Part shown: one piece after another, positions 50,238-59,573 of the stretch | Position numbering within the stretch: the stretch's first letter is position 1 | Layout: every line of letters begins with the position of its first letter | Source of the DNA: Arenicola marina | Taxonomy: Eukaryota > Annelida > Polychaeta > Arenicolidae | Assembly: GCA_964019135.1 (NCBI GenBank) | Contig: OZ025260.1 | Location: forward strand, 36,995,373-37,059,372 | DNA: 64,000 bases | Direction of reading: 5' to 3' | Made by a program: the position numbers and the translations under genes | Notes under the pieces: model-generated | What the model was told of the DNA's origin: nothing | What the model saw: only the letters and a program-made list of their open reading frames with translations | The model's database searches: none

Positions 50238-50832
50238 TATGGAATGATATTAGGGTCATAATTCACAATGCATTATGCACAATGCGCAATGAACATTGTA
50301 AACTGCGGTATGCATATTGCATAATGCAATGTGAATATTGTCAAATGCAGTATGCACATTGCATAATGCAATGTGAATATTGTCAAATGCAGTATGCACA
50401 TTGCATAATGCAATGTGAATATTGTAAACTGCAGTATGCATATTGCATAATGCAATGTGAATATTGTAAACTGCAGTATGCATATTGCATAATGCAATGT
50501 GAATATTGTCAAATGCAGTATGCACATTGCATACTGCAATGTGAATATTGTCAAATGCAGTATGCACATTGCATAATGCAATGTGAATATTGTCAAATGC
50601 AGTATGCACATTGTCAAATGCAGTATGCACATTGTCAAATGCAGTATGCACATTGTCAAATGCAACATGCCGCTATTCAATACGCAGCCTGTCATCCGCC
50701 TTCTGAAACTGCCCATTATATGCGTGACACCGCATTATGCTTTGCCCCATTTTGACATACGGTGGCGCCACTGGTTCGAAACAGATAAACTATTCTAACA
50801 ACAACGGATCCCTCCGGCGCGAGCTTCACCTT
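50238..50832 (+). mobile_element. Repeat element with a 21/42-bp tandem core (left copy)
   Basis: The element runs from TATGGAATGATATTAGGGTC through about ten units of a 42-bp repeat (two 21-bp halves, each with TATGCACATTG or AATGTGAATATTG) to a 140-bp unique end (GGCGCCACTGGTTCGAAAC ... GGATCCCTCCGGCGCGAG). The reverse complement recurs at 62416-62972 with the same borders. The layout resembles Helitron-like elements with tandem cores known in marine invertebrates, but the class is not proven. Confidence 0.75.
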
Positions 50833-50839
50833 ACCGGTG

Positions 50840-51003
50840 TGGCATGAAATAGTGTCCTGCCGGACACATTTTAGACATTTTCATGGCATGTGTGGCATGA
50901 AATAGTGTCCGGCCATGAAATCGTGTCCGGCCGGACCAAATTTCATAGCACGGTAACATGAAATTGTGTCCACCGTGAGAAAGTGTCCGCGTACCTTTTA
51001 TAA
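50840..51003. repeat. Short hairpin-prone repeats, GGACAC/ATGAAAT type
   Basis: Several copies of GGCATGAAATAGTGTCCGGC and its inverted form GGACACATTTTAGACATTTTC lie directly left of the Gypsy element. They resemble the hairpin array right of it (59380-59560 and 60805-61195). Confidence 0.6.
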
Positions 51004-51557
51004 TGTAGCGGGCCTGTGGTGCGCCCTGTTCTTTAATTGGGTTTTTAAAACACAACTCGGCGGCGGTGATAATATTTGACAGACTTTATTTCCCCAGGCG
51101 GGTAAACCTGCAACACAGGGATTAGAAAACGAGTTGAAAGCCGGCGTGCTGCCGGCGCCCATCGAGTCAAATAGAAAAGGTTCTCTGTGTAACTTATCAA
51201 GTTACTATTTAAACCAATTACAGCATATAAGTTACTAGATACATTACGCGGAATATCTACAAATCACATTAGTACATTGCGTTAGTATGAAAATAGCGAG
51301 GAATGATAAAATGAAACATACCTGCAACACAGGGATTAGAAAACGAGTTGAAAGCCGGCGTGCTGCCGGCGCCCATCGAGTCAAATAGAAAAGTGACGGG
51401 CAACCCACAAATATCCCATGATCCCCTTGGCGTAATGAGAGTGAGCCAATGAAATGCGCGTTGCTAGGATGGTCACGAAAACAAAAAATTAACCAATGGT
51501 ATGCGATCATTAAACTACAGTACAAATTTACCATCACATAAAATAGATCCCGCCACA
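51004..51557 (-). repeat. 3' LTR of the Gypsy element
   Basis: 554 bp, matching 58733-59286. It contains an internal direct duplication of about 72 bp (51109-51180 and 51321-51393, both with GATTAGAAAACGAGTTGAAA). Confidence 0.95.
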
Positions 51558-51701
51558 TCTTCCCCGGCGTTAAATCCATGTCGTCCCTTGACATGGTTAG
51601 GGCCCCTGTAAGCGGAGATTAAAGTTAAAGACATCTGCTCTCGTCCAGCTCTGACAAAACTGGAAAAGAATCAAACAAAGCAAGCTCATGAAAAACAACA
51701 G

Positions 51702-54700
51702 TTACAAGTGTAAAACTTTTCCTACAGTGCCCCCTGACGTAAACCGTGGTAACCACGATTTCGGGGTCTCAACCATAGACGAAACAAGGTAGTCCCCACG
51801 CTGTAACCACGCGGGTTGACTTTTTAATCTGGTCGAGCGTCTTAGCGGGGCTACAGTAGCACCTTCGCTATCCACGGCCTCCCCACCACTGTCTACAACA
51901 TCACATGGGCCATCAGCGGCGTTCTCTCTATCCTCATCACTGGTCACCGAATTGGCGTCAACAGTGGCGGACGAGAGTCGCGACATCTGAGTGGCTCCAT
52001 CAGAAACGTCATCGGGAGAAACTTCGTGACGCGTTTCTGCATCACTCTCCGATACGTGACGTACGGGAGAATCTGGTTCCCCAGCAGGGTGATCACCCTG
52101 TTCCCTGCCGGCACTACGCGGCACTCGATAATAGAGCCGGACATCTACCGATTCTTCCTCACTGCTGGAGGAAGTGTCCGTTGCCACTTCTGCCTGATGG
52201 GAACGAGTCTTACGACGAGGAAGTGACTGTTGGTCCTTCCTCTCGTCTTGCATTTGTACACTGCCGATCGGCAGCAACAGATTGCGGTGCAGGGAACGAA
52301 CCGGGCCGGAGCCATCTACCTTTTGCAGATGGAACACCGGAACATCAGAATTCGGCTGTTCCCTGACAACATAAACCTCGCTCGACCATCGATCCGCCAG
52401 CTTATGGGGGCCTTTGAAGGCGGTCTGCTTCACTAGCACCCTATCACCTACTTGAATGGAGGCATTGGTTAACACATTTCTAGTGTCATAGTGGGCCTTC
52501 TGGCGTTCCTGTCGTGACCGCACCCGTTCTGAGGCAGCTTTATAGGCAGAAGCCAGACGACTTTCTAGCCGCTTGACGTAAGTCTGATAGGTTACAGTGT
52601 CCTCATTGACCATTTCCTTTACCCCAAGTACCAAATCTATGGGGAGCCGCGGCTCTCGCCCGTACAGAAGGTAGAACGGTGAGTAGCCTGTTTGCTCGTT
52701 TTTGGTGCAGTTATATGCGTGAGCCATCGGCCCTACATATTCCTTCCAGTTCGCCTTGTGAGCGGGGGACAAAGTGCCGAGCATATTCAACAAGCTGCGG
52801 TTAAACCGCTCGGCCTGCCCATTGCCCATTGCATGGTAAGGCGTTGTCCGAAATTTGCGTATGTTACACAATTTGCAAAGTTCTTGTATCACTCTCGACT
52901 CAAAATTACGACCCTGGTCGCTATGAAGCCGTGCTGGGAACCCGTAGTTTGTCACGAACGTTTTAAATAGAGCCTGGGCCGTTGTTCGTGCTGACTGATC
53001 ACGCGTGGGTATGGCCACCGCGTAACGGGTAAAGTGGTCAGTAATCACTAACACGTCTTTGATCTTCCCCTTTGATTCTTCGAGACTGAGAAAATCCATG
53101 CAAACCAACTCCAAGGGTTGGGACGACTTAATGGACACCATCGGGGCTACTTGAGCTCTAGCTTTTCGTCGAATACATGGAGCACAGTTTTTAAGATACG
53201 ATTCTACACTACGGGTCATACCAGGCCAGAAAAACCTAGCCTGCAGCAACTCTAGTGTTCGTTCTCGCCCCACGTGACCGACATCATCATGGACCCCCCG
53301 AAGCGCCTCGAGATGAAACTGTGGGGGTAGAACAAGTTGCCACGTATCTCGGCCTTCCAACAACCGTTTCCTGTATAACACACCACGACGAAGACATAAA
53401 CTATCGACCGTTCGCCGGAGCGCCTGGATCACCCGATTATCGCGCGTAGGTAGTTCACCCTGCTTCAGGTAACCCACGATCGCCGATAGATCGGGATCAT
53501 CACTTTGGAGCTTAGCCCACTCCGCGGCCGGTCTACTGGTCAGAGTACTTTCATTAAGTGCTGTCAACGCAGAAGGGTTCGTCAGAACTGTTTCAACGTA
53601 AGATACCGCTTGCGTCTGGCAAATAGCGGAAGTGACACTTTGAATTATCTTTTCGGGTAGGCGTGATAGCGCGTCTGCATCGCCATTACTTTTGCCCGCC
53701 CGATATTTCAGATCAAAGTCGAAATTCGTCAATTCGGCTAGCCAACGATAACCCGTCGCGTCCAATCGTGCGGACGTCAAGACGTACGTCAACGGATTAT
53801 TATCCGTAAAAACCGTAAACTGAGCGCCATACAGGTACTCCCGGAATTTGTCAGTTACTGCCCATTTAAGAGCGAGAAATTCCAATTTGTGCGCCGCGTA
53901 ATTCCGTTCAGATGGCGATAAGCCTCTGCTGGCATATGCAATGACGCGATCGAGACCGCCCTGTTCTTGATATAGGACCGCCCCAAGACCTTGACCGCTA
54001 GCATCGATATGCAATTTGAACGGTGAGCGATAATCAGCGAAGCCTAATACAGGCGCTGAAGTGAGAATACGCACGAGTTCGGTAAATGCGGTCTGTTGCT
54101 CTACGGCCCACGCCAGTTTGCTATTAGCTTTTGGCTGGCCACGGAGCAAGTCATACAATGGTCTAGAGACCTTTGCATATCCCTTGACAAAACGGCGATA
54201 GTAGCCGGTAAAACCAAGGAACTGTCTCAGTTCTTTGATGTCAGTCGGCACCGACCAGTCTTTGACCAACGCGATTTTGTCCGGGTCGGTATGGACACCG
54301 TCGGCGGACACGATATGACCTAAACATTTGATAGACTTCTGGAGAAATGAACACTTAGAAGGCTTCAACTTCAGACCATACTCACTCAATCGTTGAAATA
54401 TACGGTCCAGTCGGTCAAGATGTTCCTCCAGGGTGGAAGAGAAGACGATTATATCGTCGAGATAGAGCAAACATTGGGACAGATGTAAATCACCCATACA
54501 ACCTTCCATTAATCGTTGGAAAGTCGCGGGCGCGTTCGTTAACCCAAAGGCCATCCTCTTAAACTCCCAAAACCCCAAGGGGCCGACTGTGAAAGCCGTC
54601 TTTTCCCTGTCTTCAGGCCTTACTTTCACTTGCCAGTACCCAGACTTGAGATCAAGAGAGGTAAAGTAGCGAGCACCTGCCAGGGCGTCAAGGGTCTCGT

Positions 54701-55970
54701 CTATGCGTGGGATCGCATGCGCATCTTTCACAGTGCGTGAATTCAACTTTCGGTAATCGATACAAAACCGCAAACTCCCATCTTTCTTGCGGACTAAAAC
54801 CACAGGGGAAGCAAAGGGACTGGAGCTGCGTTGTATGACATCACAGTCCAACATCGCAGTAAGGTGGTCTCTAACCTCCTCATACATCGGAGGGGGAATT
54901 CTACGATATTTCTCCTTGAAGGGGGTATCATCGACCAACTTGATAGGATGCTCCACTGTCTTAGCACAACCTAGGTCTAAGTCTCCGAGAGAGAAAATAC
55001 CTTTCCACTTCACCAACAGCTTTGCCAAGTCGGCACGTTGCTCTTCATCAGCCCCATCTAAGTTAAACAGGGTTAAAAACTCTTTACCTTTGTCAGGCTC
55101 ATCGGTGCCAGAAGACGTCTGCTGCACCTGAGTCATGGCGGGCTTACCGGGTTGTGGGACCAAAGCGACCGGAGTGAGTTCACACACGTTCGTGTTGGCA
55201 GGAATCACAACATCCTTATTGTTAGTGTTGTGCACCTGGACGGAACACCTAGTGGCAGACTTTGAATGAGACTCAAACTGCTGCACCGTGGGAACTACTA
55301 CAACCCCATTTGGCAATGATTGCCGCACACTTTCCTCAGTAAATGCAAGGATCGAACCCACATCTCCAGCCCGAACGCTCCCATGCACCGTTACTTGACT
55401 GTTATGGGGAACAACTATTTGTTTTAGGCAACGGACCTCGCCTATCACAGACCTTGGGCCGAGATGCCGCCTATGCTGCATGGCCTGCAGGACTGTCGTC
55501 CAGGCTATTGGTATGTCCGGCCCTGTAGCCACATCACCACTAGACTCTAACACTTTGTATAAAACGTTGGTACCAATGACCATAGGGACGAGCTGGTTGT
55601 ATCTTGTGTTAGCCACAACTAGTATAGGTGTCGCTATTTTAAGGGTTTTTCCAGCGATTTCTAACTCTACATCTAACGCAACCATCCCTTCACAGTTTAC
55701 TTGGTTACCACCTGCCCCTTCCACATTGAATAACGCAGACAGGGTATCCACTTCAACTTCCGGGAAATGAGTCTTCACAAACCAAGACGCAATTGTTGTT
55801 ACCTGTGAACCGGTATCCAAGAGGCCAGAACACGGTTTATCGGAAACACGGAGAGGAACCTCATTCGCTCGACCTACCAGTTCAGCTTTAGGCTGCGGCT
55901 TCCTCTCTATGGGGCTTTCGTCTGTGCACTCCCTTCCTCGCCCCCAGGTGAGAGTGTGGTGGCGTTTAAA
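51702..55970 (-). CDS. pol: Gypsy Pol polyprotein (protease, RT, RNase H, integrase)
   Basis: The frame open from 56003 to the stop at 51702 (1433 codons) is expected to be entered at the -1 frameshift site (55964-55970). Order, in frame residues: aspartic protease with LLDTGSQ at about 61-67; reverse transcriptase at about 345-550 with YLDD at 514-517; RNase H (LHIDASGQGLGAVLYQ, FTDNNPLTYV); integrase zinc finger (H-x3-H ... C-x2-C in NCAPC); DDE core (CMDFLSLEES, HSDQGRNFES, GNGQAERFNRSL); and a basic C-terminal tail ending near 51702. The protease-RT-RH-IN order is that of Metaviridae (Ty3/Gypsy). It copies the element RNA and integrates the DNA. No stop or frameshift interrupts it. Confidence 0.96.
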   Translation of the reverse strand, partial: FKRHHTLTWGRGRECTDESPIERKPQPKAELVGRANEVPLRVSDKPCSGLLDTGSQVTTIASWFVKTHFPEVEVDTLSALFNVEGAGGNQVNCEGMVALDVELEIAGKTLKIATPILVVANTRYNQLVPMVIGTNVLYKVLESSGDVATGPDIPIAWTTVLQAMQHRRHLGPRSVIGEVRCLKQIVVPHNSQVTVHGSVRAGDVGSILAFTEESVRQSLPNGVVVVPTVQQFESHSKSATRCSVQVHNTNNKDVVIPANTNVCELTPVALVPQPGKPAMTQVQQTSSGTDEPDKGKEFLTLFNLDGADEEQRADLAKLLVKWKGIFSLGDLDLGCAKTVEHPIKLVDDTPFKEKYRRIPPPMYEEVRDHLTAMLDCDVIQRSSSPFASPVVLVRKKDGSLRFCIDYRKLNSRTVKDAHAIPRIDETLDALAGARYFTSLDLKSGYWQVKVRPEDREKTAFTVGPLGFWEFKRMAFGLTNAPATFQRLMEGCMGDLHLSQCLLYLDDIIVFSSTLEEHLDRLDRIFQRLSEYGLKLKPSKCSFLQKSIKCLGHIVSADGVHTDPDKIALVKDWSVPTDIKELRQFLGFTGYYRRFVKGYAKVSRPLYDLLRGQPKANSKLAWAVEQQTAFTELVRILTSAPVLGFADYRSPFKLHIDASGQGLGAVLYQEQGGLDRVIAYASRGLSPSERNYAAHKLEFLALKWAVTDKFREYLYGAQFTVFTDNNPLTYVLTSARLDATGYRWLAELTNFDFDLKYRAGKSNGDADALSRLPEKIIQSVTSAICQTQAVSYVETVLTNPSALTALNESTLTSRPAAEWAKLQSDDPDLSAIVGYLKQGELPTRDNRVIQALRRTVDSLCLRRGVLYRKRLLEGRDTWQLVLPPQFHLEALRGVHDDVGHVGRERTLELLQARFFWPGMTRSVESYLKNCAPCIRRKARAQVAPMVSIKSSQPLELVCMDFLSLEESKGKIKDVLVITDHFTRYAVAIPTRDQSARTTAQALFKTFVTNYGFPARLHSDQGRNFESRVIQELCKLCNIRKFRTTPYHAMGNGQAERFNRSLLNMLGTLSPAHKANWKEYVGPMAHAYNCTKNEQTGYSPFYLLYGREPRLPIDLVLGVKEMVNEDTVTYQTYVKRLESRLASAYKAASERVRSRQERQKAHYDTRNVLTNASIQVGDRVLVKQTAFKGPHKLADRWSSEVYVVREQPNSDVPVFHLQKVDGSGPVRSLHRNLLLPIGSVQMQDERKDQQSLPRRKTRSHQAEVATDTSSSSEEESVDVRLYYRVPRSAGREQGDHPAGEPDSPVRHVSESDAETRHEVSPDDVSDGATQMSRLSSATVDANSVTSDEDRENAADGPCDVVDSGGEAVDSEGATVAPLRRSTRLKSQPAWLQRGDYLVSSMVETPKSWLPRFTSGGTVGKVLHL

Positions 55971-56956
55971 GGCACGCCGTTTACATGAAATCGGGCCACG
56001 CATCTATTTACCGGATGTCCCGCACGTCCGCACCGTTTGCAAACTACGGCCGGTGCCTTCCGTCTTGGGGACAAGCGACTAGTGTTAAAGTTACGGTTTG
56101 TCTCTCTTGTCTGTGGCTGTTCAAGCTTACCCAGTCTCTGGTCCATTGCTTCCATCTTTGTAAGCAGCTTGTCCAACTTACCACTGAGCTCGTCAGTAAC
56201 GCCATGCTGCCCTACTATGGCCTTCGTCTTTGACGATCCGGCCAACTCATGTTCGGTTTGACGGACCCATTGAAACAAAACATCATACTTACTCTTGACA
56301 TCGAAGTGGTGACGAGTTGCCTCCTTCAGCTGGCGATCTTTCAGTCCTACCCAGAGTTTCGTTCTCAGCATCTGCTCAGGGGCATCCCCGGATAACCCAC
56401 CTTGTTCCCGGATCTGGCCCACCAAGTCCTCGAGCCGACATCCCCATTCTGAGGCAGTCTCTCCCTCTCGCTGCTTTGAGGCATAAAATTCTTCCAAAAG
56501 TTGCTCAGTGGATCGTACAACACCAAAAACAGCCTTAAATTTGAATAGTACATCCTCTACACATGCATCCTCTCCCAAGTTACGCATTACCTTGGACGCA
56601 GTGCCACGTAACGATCGACGGATACTATGCAACACAACTGTTTGGGGGTGACCCTCTCTCATGAGACATTTCACTTCATACTTCCATTCATAATATGTTA
56701 TCTCTCCCTTGCCTCCATTTCCGGAGAAGAGAGGGAGTCTAATATCCCTGGAAGAAGGAAAGAAAGCCGGTGAATCGCTATTAAGCCCTCTAACTGGGTT
56801 AACCCCACTCGCCATCTCCCCCTGACCATCCTGCTCTCCCGCAAGTGGGGGCTGTTCATACACGTGTAGCAATCGCAAGATCTCATCGCGAGGAAGACGA
56901 GAGAGTTGATGCTCAACAGTAGAGTCAACGTCTCCTTCTCCGTCTATGATGGACAT
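55907..56956 (-). CDS. gag: Gypsy Gag with CCHC zinc knuckle
   Basis: 349 codons from the ATG at 56956 to the stop at 55907. The middle part (GEITYYEWKYEVKCLMREGH through SEWGCRLEDLVGQI) has the retrotransposon/PNMA-like capsid pattern. It is followed by a coiled-coil-like segment (SGKLDKLLTKMEAMDQRLGK) and one zinc knuckle, C-x2-C-x4-H-x4-C (CKRCGRAGHPVNRC). It forms the particle and packages the RNA. It overlaps pol by 97 nt in the -1 frame. Confidence 0.93.
   Translation of the reverse strand: MSIIDGEGDVDSTVEHQLSRLPRDEILRLLHVYEQPPLAGEQDGQGEMASGVNPVRGLNSDSPAFFPSSRDIRLPLFSGNGGKGEITYYEWKYEVKCLMREGHPQTVVLHSIRRSLRGTASKVMRNLGEDACVEDVLFKFKAVFGVVRSTEQLLEEFYASKQREGETASEWGCRLEDLVGQIREQGGLSGDAPEQMLRTKLWVGLKDRQLKEATRHHFDVKSKYDVLFQWVRQTEHELAGSSKTKAIVGQHGVTDELSGKLDKLLTKMEAMDQRLGKLEQPQTRETNRNFNTSRLSPRRKAPAVVCKRCGRAGHPVNRCVARFHVNGVPLNATTLSPGGEEGSAQTKAP
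55964..55970 (-). promoter_or_regulatory. -1 ribosomal frameshift signal of gag-pol
   Basis: TTTAAAC on the minus strand is read by gag as T-TTA-AAC, exactly the X-XXY-YYZ register for -1 slippage into pol. Seven bases later a 7-bp stem (CACTCTC with GGGAGTG, one G-U pair) forms. Its loop GGGGC can pair with downstream GCCCC, giving a possible H-type pseudoknot that overlaps the gag stop. Confidence 0.85.
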
Positions 56957-56999
56957 TATCAATGCTTATGCTTATCAATCGAATACAAGTTCTAGAGCT

Positions 57000-58732
57000 C
57001 AAAATCCGTCACAATTACTGTGTAGTTCGCAATATGAGTATCTCACAACCACAATACTCACACAGTAACATGAAAAGCGATCCTGCAATAATAACTACAA
57101 TCACACACGTGAATAAAATCTATGATTGTTGGCCTGCAACACAAACTATAAGGTCTTGACAGGACAATCACCAACCAAAAACCAAGATTCAAACACAAAA
57201 CTTTTCACTATCAGCAATGTCCTCACACAACAGCAACTTGACGAGACAACCACCTAGCGAAACAAAAACGAAATAAGTACAAGCACATCAAGTTTCAATA
57301 TCAGCAATCTCCTCATACATCGGAAGTCTTGATGAGTTGAGTCACTTTAATCACGACCTGAAAACCATATTATTCCACACATAAATCAAAACGATATGAC
57401 AAGCACAGTAGAAATGAATGATCAATGAAGTGATATGACGTTAAACTGAGCTGAGACAAGAGAAACTCAGAAACTGACCACACGATGCACGAATAGGGAC
57501 ACAAATGACCGAGAAACTGTTCCAGCTCCCTAATCCCTATTCAATGCAATTGACCGGTGAAGGCCAGAGATGAAAGGCAGGGATGCTGTTAGTAATCAAT
57601 AGTGTTATACTATCAAGTTCACTCACGCAAGACAACAACTCTTACAATTACTACAAGCTTATACCCATTCAGTAAACTTATCTCTCTATATAGGTCCTTT
57701 ACAAACCAGTCAGTGAGATCAAGTATAGATACATTAAAAAAAAGTTTAAAAAAAATTAATTAACTCTAGACTAAGCTTACAGTGTATAAAAAAAACAAAA
57801 ACAAAACAAAACCACAGAAAAAAATTAAAAAAATAAATTCTACCGAAAATAGAAGTGTAAATGGAAAGACGAGAACCCCCAAAAAAATTAAACCCGCAAA
57901 TCTAACCTAAAACAAATCATCGAATAACTAATTACTGAAAACAGCCTCGAACAGATGTGACACGAATTCCCCAATAATAGCCGGCTTTTAGGGAATTTGT
58001 GCAACAACCATTCAAGTCCTGTGGCATACAACAATAACTTAAAATTGAGCTCTTAATTAAAGTCACCAGTGCACTTAAACATTATAACTTAGGCCTATCT
58101 TAATAAAGTCTCACCCGGGGTAACGCCGTTTGATGCTTGACAGATGGTTGATCGATGCTTGTACATTGCCTTCACCTTGCTGTGCGGTCTGATGTTTGGT
58201 GAAGCGCGATAAAGCCCTGGACGGCCTCGTGCCAAACCCGTTGTAGACACAGCCCGACGAATTCAGCCTCCGAGAAGACAGGCCGAAGTAGTGTTGTCAG
58301 CCGCCACAACCCCGTTGAGCACAAGCGCGGTGCACTTACGCGTGGAGTTGCGGCACGATGACATTAACACTTGAAGGTGGCCGTTGCCACAAACCGACGA
58401 TACGAGTCTCGGAGAAAACTGGCCGAAGCCAGTGACGCAGCGGCCACAACCCCGTTGAGCACAAGCGCGGTCTGCACTTGCGCGTGGAGTTGGCCGCTCG
58501 TTGAAATTAACGACACTTGAAGGCCGTTAACCAGGTGTTACCAGTCTTCGAGAAAACTGGCCCTCGAGGACATGAAAAGCTCACTGCAGATAAGCTCGGT
58601 ATCCACCTCCGTCGCGATGAAGTCAACAGTTCCTACTGCCTGATGTTCATCGCGCCGGCAGTGAACATGAAATTGAAGTCAATCGGTTTCACCGCCGAGT
58701 CTTAAAACCCAATCCTGCCGACTGCGCCATTT
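57000..58732 (-). other. Long 5' leader of the Gypsy element
   Basis: About 1.7 kb without a substantial frame lies between the 5' LTR and gag. It contains a repeated segment (AACCCCGTTGAGCACAAGCG at about 58306 and 58450) and A-rich tracts near 57770-57840. It probably holds packaging and translation signals, by inference. Confidence 0.6.
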
Positions 58733-59286
58733 TGTAGCGGGCCTGTGGTGCGCCCTGTTCTTTAATTGGGTTTTTAAAACACAACTCGGCGGCGGTGATA
58801 ATATTTGACAGACTTTATTTCCCCAGGCGGGTAAACCTGCAACACAGGGATTAGAAAACGAGTTGAAAGCCGGCGTGCTGCCGGCGCCCATCGAGTCAAA
58901 TAGAAAAGGTTCTCTGTGTAACTTATCAAGTTACTATTTAAACCAATTACAGCATATAAGTTACTAGATACATTACGCGGAATATCTACAAATCACATTA
59001 GTACATTGCGTTAGTATGAAAATAGCGAGGAATGATAAAATGAAACATACCTGCAACACAGGGATTAGAAAACGAGTTGAAAGCCGGCGTGCTGCCGGCG
59101 CCCATCGAGTCAAATAGAAAAGTGACGGGCAACCCACAAATATCCCATGATCCCCTTGGCGTAATGAGAGTGAGCCAATGAAATGCGCGTTGCTAGGATG
59201 GTCACGAAAACAAAAAATTAACCAATGGTATGCGATCATTAAACTACAGTACAAATTTACCATCACATAAAATAGATCCCGCCACA
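58733..59286 (-). repeat. 5' LTR of the Gypsy element
   Basis: Identical, as far as I can read, to 51004-51557. On the minus strand it starts TGTGGCGGGATC and ends GCCCGCTACA. Confidence 0.95.
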
Positions 59287-59379
59287 ATAATATATACGAA
59301 TAGCAGGAGAAAAAACGGGACCTAAGTGCAGTTATGAGAGGGGGCAAGGGGCAAGGGCAAGAGGTAGTCGTGTTTATTT

Positions 59380-59573
59380 TGCGGGTCGGACACATTTTCA
59401 TGGCTGCGATCGGCTCCATAAAAATCGGTCCGCCCCTATCAGACAACCCATACATCATCAGAAAGAGTCATTTTGCGGGTCGGACACATTTTCATGGCTG
59501 TGATCGGCTCCATGAAAATCGGTCCGCCCCTATCAGAAAACCCATACATCATCAGAAGAACCCATTTAGCGGG
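59380..59573. repeat. Hairpin array, about 94-bp unit (left part)
   Basis: Two units of GCGGGTCGGACACATTTTCA ... CCATGAAAATCGGTCCGCCC, each an imperfect inverted repeat (CGGAC, ATTTTCATGG / CCATGAAAAT, GTCCG), spaced by CATACATCATCAGAAAGAGT. The array is interrupted at 59574 by the fold-back element and resumes at 60804. Confidence 0.9.

Larger units (their letters stand above)
51004..59286 (-). mobile_element. Ty3/Gypsy LTR retrotransposon, nearly intact
   Basis: An 8.28-kb element on the minus strand with two 554-bp LTRs (58733-59286 is 5', 51004-51557 is 3') that I read as identical. The LTRs have TG...CA ends and a 4-bp flanking repeat ATAA (51000-51003 and 59287-59290). A candidate primer-binding site begins a few bases inside the 5' LTR (TGGCGCAGTCGGCAGGAT, plus-strand complement about 58712-58729; primer tRNA not assigned). 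A purine tract GGGGAAGA (complement of 51558-51565) precedes the 3' LTR. gag and pol are uninterrupted. Identical LTRs and open frames indicate very recent insertion. No env-like frame is present. Confidence 0.95.

Noticed and set aside
51244..51594. Minus-strand frame in the 3' LTR (and 58973-59458 in the 5' LTR)
   Set aside because: It lies in the LTR, repeats with it, and has no domain; an env role is not supported.
51905..52366. Plus-strand frames over the Gypsy element
   Set aside because: They are shadows of the minus-strand pol frame, which shows all catalytic motifs.
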